Assembly (NCBI GenBank): GCA_963921935.1
Contig: OY998179.1
Coordinates: 53,426,222-53,490,221 of the forward strand
Source: Galeruca laticollis
Lineage: Eukaryota; Arthropoda; Insecta; Coleoptera; Chrysomelidae
Reading direction: 5' to 3'
DNA length: 64,000 nt
Translations under genes and position numbers: made by a program
Part shown: positions 54,637 to 64,000 of the stretch, in pieces
Layout: each line of letters opens with the position of its first letter
Position numbering within the stretch: the first letter of the stretch is position 1
Notes under the pieces: model-generated
Seen by the model: only the letters and a program-made list of their open reading frames with translations
The model's database searches: none
What the model was told of the DNA's origin: nothing

Positions 54637-56136
54637 AAAGAAGAAGCTAAAAAATATATGATATACAGTTCAGTATCACCTAAATATTATGGCCTACCTA
54701 AAATTCACAAACCCACAATGAAACTCAGACCTATTATTTCTTCAATTAATGCACCAAACAGTGAAATAGCAAAAATGATAACCGATATTCTAACCAACGC
54801 ATATAACTTTGAAAATAATTTTTATATCAAAGATTCATTTGATTTTTCTTCATTCATAAATGAAAAACAACTTCCACCAGATTACATATTAATCAGTCTA
54901 GATGTTGTATCCTTATTCAGTAATATTCCTATAAAATTAGTAACGAATAGTATCATCAAGAGATGGAATAAAATTAAAGATTATTGTAACATTCCACAAA
55001 AAAAATTCTTATCAATAATCGACTTTATATTTAACTCAAGTTATTTTTCATTTCAAGGATGTTACTATAAACAAATTCTTGGCACACCAATGGGAGCTAC
55101 TATTTCTCCAATAATAGCACAATATGTAATGGATGATCTTCTTGAAGATATTCTCCCAAAACTATCATTTAATATACCATTTTTAAAAAAATTTGTTGAT
55201 GACATAATTTGTGCTATACCAGTTAATAAATCAGATGAAATATTAGAAAAAGTAAATAGTTATAATGAAAATTTACAATTTATAGTTGAATTTGAAAACA
55301 ATAATAGCATTCCATTTTTAGACACTAAAATAATCCGTAAAAACGATAACACTTTGATTACCGATTGGTATATAAAACCAACTAATTCAGGAAGGTATAT
55401 AAACTATCATCCTTTTCATACAAAGAAAATGAAAATTAATCTCATTATTTGTCTAAAAAATAGAATTGAAAAACTAGTTCACCCTTCTTTAAAACAAAAA
55501 AATTTAAGAATTTTACGTGATATCTTATTAGAAAATTCTTATCCTAAATCACTTCTAAATAGAATTCTTCTCAACACTATTTCTGATAGAACTATTCATG
55601 ATAATATCTCTAGCAATGAAACAGATAGGAATACAAATGTAGAAAATATTAATTACCTATCAATTCCAAATATTGATAATTCATCAAAGAACATAATAAA
55701 ACTTTTCAAAAATGAAACTAATATAAAGATAACACAGAAAAATATAAAAACGATTGGAAATTTGAATAGTAAATTGAAATATTCTACACCTGACTTAAAA
55801 AAATCAAATGTAGTCTATGACATAAAATGCAATAACTGTGATCTTAACTACATCGGTACCAGCTCTAGAAATTTGACTAATCGCATCACATCTCATAAAA
55901 GTGATATAAAACTTAACAAAAAATCATGTGCATTAACACAGCATTCCATCGAAACAGGCCATAAAATGTTATTTAATGAAGCTAAAGTTCTACATACTGA
56001 ACAAAATATGTCTAAAAGATATTTTCTTGAAATGGTTGAAATCAACAAGGCAAATAATAGTATGAATAAGAAAAGTGACATTGAAAATCTTAGTAATATT
56101 TATAGCTACCTTTTGAATATTGAACAAAATAGATAA
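54397..56136 (+). CDS. PLE-B reverse transcriptase and GIY-YIG endonuclease, N-terminally truncated
   Basis: 579 codons without a stop; the nominal start is TTG, the first ATG being the M of VIMNKEEY, so the natural N terminus is lost. Order: SDKGNITVIM (~24-33), YYGLPKIHKPTMKLRPIIS (~94-112), motif A LISLDVVSLFSNIP (~165-178), motif B GTPMGATISPIIAQY (~231), motif C KKFVDDIICAIP (~265), FLDTKI (~307), a ~120 residue linker, then GIY-YIG (VVYDIKCNNCDLNYIG at ~474-489, RNLTNRITSHKSD) and the C-terminal LSNIYSYLLNIEQNR. Both catalytic domains look intact. The protein would nick DNA and reverse-transcribe element RNA there. Short N terminus and duplicated 5' part suggest an aberrant insertion. 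Confidence 0.92.
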   Translation: MNSIYQKTKTFFKNNPNLILIKSDKGNITVIMNKEEYLEKSYDILNDPNSYIKLNRDPTVTIQQKANNLISDLKKLKMINKEEAKKYMIYSSVSPKYYGLPKIHKPTMKLRPIISSINAPNSEIAKMITDILTNAYNFENNFYIKDSFDFSSFINEKQLPPDYILISLDVVSLFSNIPIKLVTNSIIKRWNKIKDYCNIPQKKFLSIIDFIFNSSYFSFQGCYYKQILGTPMGATISPIIAQYVMDDLLEDILPKLSFNIPFLKKFVDDIICAIPVNKSDEILEKVNSYNENLQFIVEFENNNSIPFLDTKIIRKNDNTLITDWYIKPTNSGRYINYHPFHTKKMKINLIICLKNRIEKLVHPSLKQKNLRILRDILLENSYPKSLLNRILLNTISDRTIHDNISSNETDRNTNVENINYLSIPNIDNSSKNIIKLFKNETNIKITQKNIKTIGNLNSKLKYSTPDLKKSNVVYDIKCNNCDLNYIGTSSRNLTNRITSHKSDIKLNKKSCALTQHSIETGHKMLFNEAKVLHTEQNMSKRYFLEMVEINKANNSMNKKSDIENLSNIYSYLLNIEQNR

Positions 56137-56576
56137 TTTTTCATTATTTATATGAATATTCCATAAATATTAAATTCACTTCTATTAAGGTCAAAATATA
56201 AGAAATTATTTGTCAAAGTCATTTTCACAAGTTATAATCTAACCTTATTTCCTTTTCTATTAACGTCAAAAACAAATTATCTGTCAAAGTCATTTTATGA
56301 GGTTATAATCTAACCTCAAATTCAAACTTCATTGAATAATTATAAAGTAACCTAAAAAAAATTAAAATAACTAAGTAACGAACAAACAAATTATGTATCG
56401 ATTTGTCTTATGTGAAATATGACATCAAGTATATTATAATTATATTTATTTTTACATTTACAAATTTTTTAATGATTATTTATATTGAATTTACTTAAAA
56501 TATTTTACTTGTAAGTACTTATATTTATTTCTCTATTTTTAAATCATATTTATATTTGTATATGTATTATAGTGCC

Positions 56577-56603
56577 CTGAAGAAGTGTCAAAAGGACACG
56601 AAA
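56577..56603 (+). ncRNA. Hammerhead-like motif in PLE-B 3' UTR
   Basis: CTGAAGA (56577-56583), unpaired A, perfect stem II GTGTC/GACAC with an AAAAG loop, GAAA (56600-56603). The following GCTTGGCGGC does not offer an obvious stem III with a UH cleavage site, so this one is less convincing than family A or C. Confidence 0.4.
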
Positions 56604-56712
56604 GCTTGGCGGCATTTTGTAAATAAAAGATCTTGGCGTTGATTCTTTGGACTGAAATCCCCGTTATCCCCACCTATATAGCATTTTTCAGTCGTTATAT
56701 AAAAAAACAAAT

Positions 56713-56717
<5 letters not shown>

Positions 56718-56750
<33 letters not shown>
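56718..56750. repeat. (TA)n microsatellite
   Basis: TA dinucleotides about 45 bp right of PLE-B. Confidence 0.95.
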
Positions 56751-56755
<5 letters not shown>

Positions 56756-56863
56756 ACGAGAATTGTCCTAAAAATCAGAAGTTCCTCTAAAAAGATATAT
56801 ACTGAAATTCTCCTTTAAAGGAACTTCAGTATAATTGATTGATCTGTTCCGTTTGTAAGTGAT

Positions 56864-57061
56864 ATGTATACACCAGAGTTATTGCAGCAGATTCTCTTCG
56901 AGTGTCCCATTGACATTCCTTCAAACAGATTTATTAATAGTGTGGATAATATTGATCATCTAGTAAATTATTTTAACGCCAATGATGATAATCCCTCTAA
57001 GCTCTCTATGCTGGCCCATAGTAATATTAGTGTCTTAAAGTTAAGAGCTTTTGCATGCTGA
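56864..57061 (+). CDS. Unidentified short frame or possible terminal exon
   Basis: A 65-codon frame from ATG 56864 to TGA. The sequence has normal amino-acid complexity (FECPIDIPSNRFINSVDNID, then SMLAHSNISVLKLRAFAC), unlike the surrounding AT-rich noise. A splice acceptor-like TTATTGCAG precedes codon Q9. I do not recognise a family. It might be the last exon of a host gene or of an unlisted element; nothing nearby supports either. Confidence 0.25.
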   Translation: MYTPELLQQILFECPIDIPSNRFINSVDNIDHLVNYFNANDDNPSKLSMLAHSNISVLKLRAFAC

Positions 57062-57975
57062 GAATAAATAATAAAAATATTATTCACATATACAGTATAA
57101 TACTAGGAATTAAAATATATGTTATTACTCACTTAAATAACTGTAAATAGTTACTGAAAATGCCGCATGGATCATCGTAACCGAACCCTTGTGAAAAGAT
57201 GTATATTATACTCAATTAAACTATCTAGCTATCTAACTTTATTCTGTACATAGTTTCGAAAATCCTTGTAATTAACCGTGTATAATGTTTCTCCTATATT
57301 AATCCGAATGAACTCTTGTTCTAGTAAAAACATATTTGTATATAAAATCACACAATTCCGTGTGGTGCTCTGGAAATATTTCATGTTCGAAAATTCACTT
57401 ACATTTATTGTGAATATTGGAAAAGTTTCACCCAGTTCTGTTAGGTTCCAAACAATTTGATGTTTATTAATCATTGCTTACAACTACGAAATTTATAATT
57501 AAAATCAACTTTTATATTACAATTTTTTATATTCACACAAAATGCGATCTCAAACATCCATTCTCCTCCTTTTCCTTTTATTTACATAATTTTTGAATTT
57601 TTACTGGGCATATTTCAATTTCCTTATTTTTATTGCAATCAATCACTTCACATAAACATAATGAACTGGAGAATATTACCCCTATATAATAATAATGATG
57701 TCGTAAAAACTGAATAATGAATATAATACCCTACTTGGCATTATATTATACTTTGTCAAAAGTCAATGTGAAGACATAAAAAAGCAAGATTGTCAGATAT
57801 ATTTTCTGAAATTGCTAAGCTCACTATACAATATTGGTTCTCCTTTATTCAGTAAATTGTTATTCTTTTGAGACACTAGTACCTGCACTATATCTCTAAG
57901 ATGTTAGTATAAAATTTTAATAAAACAAATTTAAAAATGTGACTTTTATTTATATTGCAGTAAAAATGCAAAATA
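57062..57975. other. No gene recognised
   Basis: AT-rich DNA with short low-complexity frames. Confidence 0.5.
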
Positions 57976-57979
57976 AACA

Positions 57980-58267
57980 TTAATTAAATTGATCGGAGCA
58001 GTTTCTGCACACCATGAACGACTGTTCCAGATATATGAATTTTTTACACTTCACACAAGAATGTTCTGTAAGTTCTCTGTTCTCATAGTGTGGACAGCTA
58101 ATGCGTTTATTTTTCCGGTCAGCTGTCAGTTCAGTATTATCTTCAATTTGTAGAAGTTCTTCATGTCTATCTCGAATTTGTCTTTGCGCAATAACATTGG
58201 CAGCACGCATCCGTAAATGTTCCTCTGTGAATTGAAAAGATAATTTTTCTAAAAATAAACGAACCAC
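57980..58267 (-). pseudogene. Cysteine-rich C-terminal fragment, possibly piggyBac-derived
   Basis: Frame of 95 codons ending HSCVKCKKFIYLEQSFMVC and RNC, with CxxC pairs as in the cross-brace zinc finger that closes many piggyBac transposases (CPHYENREL, CVKC, CRNC). The preceding AANVIAQRQIRDRHEELLQI is a charged helix. There is no DDE sequence next to it. The assignment to piggyBac is by resemblance of the zinc-binding pattern only. Confidence 0.4.
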
Positions 58268-58980
58268 GTTGTATTAAGTGAATAATTAATGAATCTGCTA
58301 AGCGCTTTCGACTTCCCTCATCATCACTGCTTCCTGAAAGTGAATACTTATGTTGATGTGTTTGAAAAATTCCTTATTTCAATACGTTTTCAGGTTAAGT
58401 GAATGATTCATTTAAAGAATTTTCGACATGAGTACTCACAGGTCAGTTACAGTATGTATTACAATAAAGTTCATTATTTTACAAAATCAAAACTACACAA
58501 ATAAAATAGAATACATTGGGCAAGAACCGCGTGGAAAATGTGAGTCGTAAATCAACAAGTGACTAGCTGTCAAATAACAAATAATTTATGGACATCTACA
58601 ACCTCAAGCAGAAGAAAATTGAATTGATATTTAATCAATCAAATGATAAAAGAGGGAACAAATTGTTTGAAAAAAGTATTTTTTGTTGAAATTTCATTCC
58701 AAAATATACAAGCAAGAAATCCGAAAATTAGTCCATCAGTATCAACAATGTTAGAGGAATGAGTATTATTAAACTATAAGGTAAAATTACTTCATGACAA
58801 AATTAAGGGAGTCAAGTTTTTCTAAGATTATTTAGTATTTCAGTGTTGATTTTACCTTTGTACAAATAGGTTGTGCGAAGCAATTACCAAAACCGGTCGA
58901 TAGTTTTAATCAGTGCCAACTTTCTTTTCTTACACGTGTTTATTCAAAATATTCCGATTAGAGTTTTTAACTAAATAATG
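58268..58980. other. No gene recognised
   Basis: AT-rich DNA; the last ~100 bp may be the 5' UTR of the following LINE. Confidence 0.5.
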
Positions 58981-58983
58981 TTT

Positions 58984-58998
58984 CCCCCATCATGGGGG
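58984..58998. repeat. Perfect hairpin enclosing the ORF1 start codon
   Basis: CCCCCATCATGGGGG is a perfect inverted repeat with one central base; the ATG is part of the right arm. Confidence 0.85.
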
Positions 58999-60359
58999 AT
59001 AAAAAAGGGACGTCATTCTCGACGCAAGCGGAATCAATTATGTTATGTGATGATGATCAAATGTTACAGATTAATAACCCTCCAAGCAGCATCGAGGTTT
59101 CTGCAGTAAGACCAGTTCCAAAAAAGTTCAATTCATTGTCAAATAAGTACAATTTATCTTCTATTTGGGTATACATTGAAAATATTAAAAGTAGTAATTT
59201 GGGAAGGCTACATCCGATGACTGTTGGTCACATACTTTTTAAATAATTAAAGTAAACTAATATATTAGAAATTGAAAGTATAGGTAAAAATCGAATAAAA
59301 GTTTTATTAGAATCGTTTCTTGAGGCTAATCAATTAGTTAAAAATCCTTTGTTGGAAAATCATAATTTGGTAGCTTATATTCCAAATCATCTACTCGAAT
59401 TAAAGGGTATCATTAGGGACGTTGACACTAAATATGACGAAACATATTTGTTAGAGAATATATAGTCTACCTCTCCGGTAATAAACATTTATCGTACTAA
59501 ACGTAAAATCCAAAGAGAGGATAACACAATTGATTATGTACCAAAAAAAACATTATTATTACTTTTGAAGGTAATATTATACGAAAATATGTTGCATTTA
59601 ATAAAGTATATTGTCAGGTAGAACAATTTATACGTAGAGTAGTTCAATGTTATCGTTGTTTGAAGTATGGACATGTTTCTAAACAGTGTAAAAACACCCA
59701 AGAACGATGTATACAATGCGGCGAAATAAAAACAGAGGAACACAGTTGCAATAAGGACAAAATTTATTGTATTCATTGTAAATCTAACGATCACCTATCT
59801 ATATCTAAAAAATGCCCTCAATATGAGAAACAGAAAAAAATTAAAACTATTATGGTTGAACAAAAATCGTCATTTCTGGAGGCCAGAAAATACTGTGAAA
59901 ACTTTATTTCTTCTTTTGTAAGTCATGATTATTTTTCAGGCTTATCAAATTATAATAAAGATTTCCCCAGATTTACTAATCAAGTTAATAATAATACCAC
60001 ACAAACTATGATAAAAAATACTAGGGAAAGCAATAGTTTAATTTCGTCGCTACCAACTACCAGTGGCACAAAAAACTACTCAGTTCCAATGAAAAAGGAA
60101 AGAAAATCAGACTCTTCGTCCAATCAGTCTACTTCTGGCTCGCCTATGTTTCCTTTTACTTTTGGTCCTAGTCAACCATTCTCTGCTAACCCCTATAAAT
60201 CCAATTTTAATAGTATTGAAAGTAAAAAACAGAATATTTGTTCTCAATCTATTGGATAATATTAGCTCAGTAGAAGACGAGCAATCAATTAATAAAAGTT
60301 CAATAATCAGTAGCATAAAACAAGTACTGGAGGATACTCTAACAGTTAATAATTATTAA
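58992..60359 (+). pseudogene. I-clade LINE ORF1 (nucleic-acid binding)
   Basis: Starts at ATG 58992. The first ~190 codons (to 59530) keep one frame with three stops and include an RRM-like or PRE_C2HC-like region (LLELKGIIRDVDTKYDETYL). After a frameshift comes a row of three CCHC-type knuckles: CYRCLKYGHVSKQC, CIQCGEIKTEEHSC and CIHCKSNDHLSISKKC (about 59650-59815), then a Ser/Asn-rich tail. A second frameshift near 60200 leads to the terminal SIISSIKQVLEDTLTVNNY and TAA at 60357-60359. ORF1 proteins bind element RNA. The stop overlaps the ORF2 start. Confidence 0.8.
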
Positions 60360-60361
60360 TG
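60357..60361 (+). promoter_or_regulatory. TAATG stop-start overlap between ORF1 and ORF2
   Basis: The ORF1 stop TAA and ORF2 start ATG share one A, as in LINEs that make ORF2 by termination-reinitiation. Confidence 0.6.
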
Positions 60362-63300
60362 GCTCAGAAAGTTTCACTTAATATTATGCAGTGGAATGCT
60401 AGATCAGCTGTGGCAAATAAAAACAGTTTCCAACACTTTTTGAATTATAGAAAAATAGATGTGGCACTTATTACTGAAACTTGGTTTAGAAAAAATATAC
60501 AATATTGTAATAATGGTTATAATATGATCCGTAAAGACCGACAGGGCGGCTATGGTGGTGTTGCCATTTTAGTTCATCATTCAATAATTTTTTGTGAATT
60601 CAAAATTAATAGGAATGTGTTGAGACGTGGAAATGTGTGGCATAAAAATTAAATATGGTAAATCGGAGCTAAGCCTTTTTCTGTTTATAAACGACCTAAA
60701 ATTAAATGTTCTGCTAATGATTGGCTTACACTTTTTTCGCACGCAAAAAATCCTGTAATTGTGGGCGGTGATTTCAATGCACATCATTCGTTGTGGGGTG
60801 CACATCATAATGACACAGTTGGTATACAGCCAATCCAAGTTGCACATGATCTTAATCTTACAGTAATCAATGATGGACAACCCACAGTTTTATCTCGTCC
60901 TTATCAAAATTTTTCTGCGATAGATATCACCTTTTGTTCTCCTGAACTTGCTAATAGAATTAATTGGTCAGTATTAGATGATACATTAGGATCGAATCAT
61001 TTTGTTGATCTTTTGGAGCTTCCAATTGACCAAGTTATCAATGAATTTCCCCTTAAAAATAGATGGAACATATAAAAAGCTAACTGGCCATTGTGTACTG
61101 GGACAATTGAAAATATTCTCCAAGGAGATTTCTCATTAAACTCCACATCAGATAAATATCAAATCTTATTCAGCAGTATGAATCAAGCTACACACATTGC
61201 GATACCATAATTCAAAAATATTAAAAACTTGAAACGTTACCTCCCACCTTGGTGGAATTCAGATTGCGAAAAGATTTTGGAAGATAGACTTTTGGCTTTT
61301 TCGACTTATAAAAAAATTTCGAATTCTCAAAACTTTTTCTTTTGTCAAGAAATGATGGCAAGAACAAAAAAAATTTAAAGCTATAGCTAAACAAAACTGG
61401 ATTGAGTATTTTTCTTCTCTTAATAAGTCTGTTTCGTCCTCAAACAAGCTAGAAAGATTTATTGAAAATCAATCTCCAACGTCAAGCCTTTAGATGATAT
61501 CTGGATGGCAGAATTTTTTGACAAAATTTCTCCTCCCTTCGCTGTTATGTTATTTCCTGATCTAACTTCATCTAGTGATGAAAACCATTTTCTTACAAAA
61601 CCTATAACTTTAACAGAGTTAAACTATGTTCTTGAAAATCGCATCAGTACTAGTCCAGGACTTGATGAAATTAAATATCCTAAGATTGATAACCTTCCTG
61701 TTATTGCTAAATATATGTTAATTGATATATTTAATGACATACTGAATAATCTATCCATAGTTAATGAGTTGAAAGATGTCATCATTATTCCTATTCTCAA
61801 GCCAGGTAAAGATCCCAATCATGCTGAATCCTATCGCCCTATATCACTTATATCTTGTATGTTGAAAACTTTAGAATGTACAATTAAGCACAGACTTGAA
61901 TGGTGGTTATTTCAGAAAAAAACCCCTTCCAAGAACCCAGTTTGGCTACAGAAAAGGTTGTGGTACCAATAGATATTTACCTACACTTTGCGTAGATATC
62001 GAAGGTGCTTATGATAGCGTCTGCTTACCCAGTCTAAGAGAAAAAATGATTAATAACTTCATAATACCGATTCGATTAACTGATGCAATCAGTAACTTTT
62101 ATTCTCATAGAAAATTGTATATAAGAACTCATAATAATCACCCCATAGGACCTCGTTATAATATTTCAGGACTACCTCAGGGTTCAGTATTGAGTCCTCT
62201 GCTTTTTAATAGGTATACGGCTGACTTTCATAGTATTTACGTTGAAAATATCACCCAAAAAATAATTCAGTATGCGGATGATTTTTGCTTATATTCATAG
62301 GCCAAAAATTATAATGATGCTGTAAAGACGTTAGATAAAATATACGGATCGGCTTATAAATGGTTCATTAAAAATGGTTTTGGACTGTCTCCCACGAAAT
62401 CATCAGTTTGCATTTTTTCTAGACATAACATCCCGAATATCGATACGATTCAGTTGAATACACAAGCGTTTGCTTTTTGTAAATCAATAAAATACTTGGG
62501 AATAATAGTTGATAGGAAGTTAACCTGGAAACCCCATATGGAACATCTATTGAATAGATGTAACAGAGGTATGAATTTTTCAAAATCTATTTCTAAAACT
62601 TGGTGGGGAGCTGATGTGTCGACTTTGCTATTCATTTATAGATCATACATTAGATCCATAATAGATTATGGATGTACACTTTATGGATCCGCGAGTAAAA
62701 ATAATTTACAAAAAATTCACGTATTTCAAAACAAAGCCTTACGTATTTGTATGGGTGCTATGAGGTCTACTCCCATTGAACCACTTCACGTGGAAGCTTT
62801 AGAACCTCCCTTAAAATATAGAAGAAATCATCTTAGCCATAAATTCCTCAAAAAAATTATGTCTTCCAACGAATCTTTATATCACAATATATGTGAACTA
62901 AACGAATTTGATTTAACTAACAACTACTGGATCCGCAAAAATTCACCGCCTCTCTGTGATGCTTTCCGAAATAACAACAATATATGTGTAATTAGATCAG
63001 AAAAAATATGACTTTAGATGATTTTGAATACTTTTTTCATATGTTTAATGTCATTCAACCTAGGTATCATGTAAATCCTATGATAAGTCTCACAATTTTA
63101 AACTCCATATTAGAAAATTATTCTGATTCCATACAGATATATGCTGACGCTTCCAAAAGCTTATATGGAACTGGTTCTGCGTTCTTCATTCCAGGTGATA
63201 ATGTCGAAAAATTGTTTAAGCTCCCCTCAGACTTCTCAGTTTTCAGCGCTGAAGCAGTGGGCATCTATGAATCGTTAAAAAATTTTTCTACGTCCAGAAA

Positions 63301-63941
63301 AAGTTCTGCTATTATATTAGCTGATTCTCTGTCTGTCTTAACATCTATACAAAATCCAACTATACCTGCTTTATCAGATAATCTTTATATATTCTATATA
63401 AAAAAATGTTTTTTCAATTAAAAAAAGATAATAAACATACAGCTGATATGGATCAAAGCACATATGGGACTTAAACATAATGAACATGTAGATCATTTAG
63501 CTAAAAATGCAGCAGAAAGTGGCCCCTTATCTATCTATCCACTCACTATGCCAGACGTATTTGCTAATTCTAGGCAGAAACAAAGTTGTTTATGGAAAAA
63601 GTCTTGGAACGGTTATTGTAAAAAAAACTTATATCCAATATTCATCAATTAAACAAGAAATTCCGAATTGTTGTTGGTTAAATTCTTATTCCTGCCCACG
63701 TAAATACATTGAAACTATTATTAGATTACGCTTTGGACATGCATGTTATCCGGCACACTTATATAAAATAAAAATTCTTGACACAGACCTGTGTCAACAC
63801 TGTCATATCAAAAGTGATCTGAATCATATTTTCTTTGACTGCAAAAAGTCTATCACTAAAAAATGGGTAAATGTATTGAATATTTCTCAAAGCAAGTTGT
63901 ACGATGTATTCGGCACACAGCCCACTCTAATATATTGTTAG
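60359..63941 (+). pseudogene. I-clade LINE ORF2: APE endonuclease, RT, RNase H
   Basis: Starts ATG 60359. APE domain: NIMQWNARSAVANK, ALITETW, GYGGVAIL, VGGDFNAHHSLWG, SAIDITF and GSNHF (Asn where SDH is usual). RT: PGKDPNHAESYRPISLISC (61800s), VDIEGAYDSV (motif A, 61995), GLPQGSVLSPLLFN (motif B, 62170), IIQYADDFCLY (motif C, 62265), and thumb to about 62900. RNase H: IYADASKSLYG, SAEAVGIYESL, IILADSLSVL, HVDHLAKNA (63140-63500). A final CQHCHIKSDLNHIFFDC is the C-terminal Cys/His motif of I-type elements. At least eight frame breaks are present. The APE-RT-RNase H order places it in the I group. Confidence 0.9.
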
Positions 63942-64000
63942 ATTATTTTTAATAAATAGCAACAAGTTGTCTCAAAAACTACGTAACAACGGAATAGTAA

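Larger units (their letters stand above)
53055..56674 (+). mobile_element. Penelope-like element B with inverted ~940 bp arms
   Basis: Ends GGTGGGGATAACGGGGATTT (53055) and its inverse ending at 56674, both bordered by TATATA. Left arm 53055-53993 and right arm 55734-56674 are near-identical inverted copies of GIY-YIG, 3' UTR and terminus; the left arm lacks about 12 bp of coding sequence. Unique RT sequence lies between, after a 309 bp tandem duplication. Confidence 0.9.

Noticed and set aside
1..64000. CRISPR arrays, operons, bacterial promoters or Shine-Dalgarno sites
   Set aside because: The repeats have none of the spacer/repeat regularity of CRISPR, and all gene content is eukaryotic transposon-derived.

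Overview
This is a 64 kb stretch of repeat-dominated, AT-rich eukaryotic genome, most likely from an insect. Evidence for that: no bacterial-style gene organisation, canonical GT-AG splice sites in one gene, (TA)n microsatellites every few kilobases, and a transposon set typical of insects (mariner, Tc1, piggyBac, pogo, an errantivirus-like Gypsy with env, RTE, I-clade LINEs, Penelope-like elements). I cannot name the species. The only sequence related to a host housekeeping gene is a broken, intronless ubiquitin-specific protease copy; everything else recognisable is mobile-element derived.

Layout. 1-5 kb: two Penelope-like element (PLE) loci on the minus strand, one cut by the window edge. 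6.6-8.5 kb: a deleted Gypsy element with a SAP-domain, coiled-coil Gag, framed by an inverted repeat. 11-14.6 kb: two tandem-repeat-bearing dispersed elements, a PLE end fragment and a solo LTR. 14.7-18 kb: a decayed Gypsy (gag, protease) split by a piggyBac. 19.4-22.9 kb: RTE fragment, LTRs, Gypsy pol and the 5' end of a second piggyBac, rearranged into one another. 23.7-24.3 kb: a near-perfect 180 bp-arm palindrome carrying hammerhead-like motifs. 24.6-29.6 kb: USP2-like pseudogene directly downstream of, and in the same frame as, a LINE with a restriction-like endonuclease. 30-33.1 kb: third PLE. 33.1-34.5 kb: uninterrupted mariner. 36.4-37.9 kb: Tc1. 38.2-45.1 kb: errantivirus-like Gypsy (minus), interrupted by a spliced tyrosine-recombinase gene (Crypton-like). 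45.2-47.7 kb: pogo. 48.3-50.2 kb: long-TIR mariner-like element. 51-52.4 kb: palindromic derivative of a related element with a PLE palindrome inserted. 52.4-53 kb: hammerhead-bearing repeat unit resembling an animal retrozyme. 53.1-56.7 kb: the best preserved PLE (RT plus GIY-YIG). 59-64 kb: an I-clade LINE.

Main themes. (1) PLE loci of several families share one architecture: two 3' ends facing outward, because an inverted copy of the 3' part is attached at the 5' side, and they usually abut (TA)n. (2) Hammerhead-like self-cleaving RNA motifs recur in these PLE ends, with stem I covariation in one family. (3) The mariner transposase (33.2-34.3 kb) and the tyrosine recombinase (40.0-40.9 kb) are the two genes whose reading frames and catalytic residues look undamaged; the PLE at 54.4-56.1 kb has an open frame but lacks its N terminus.
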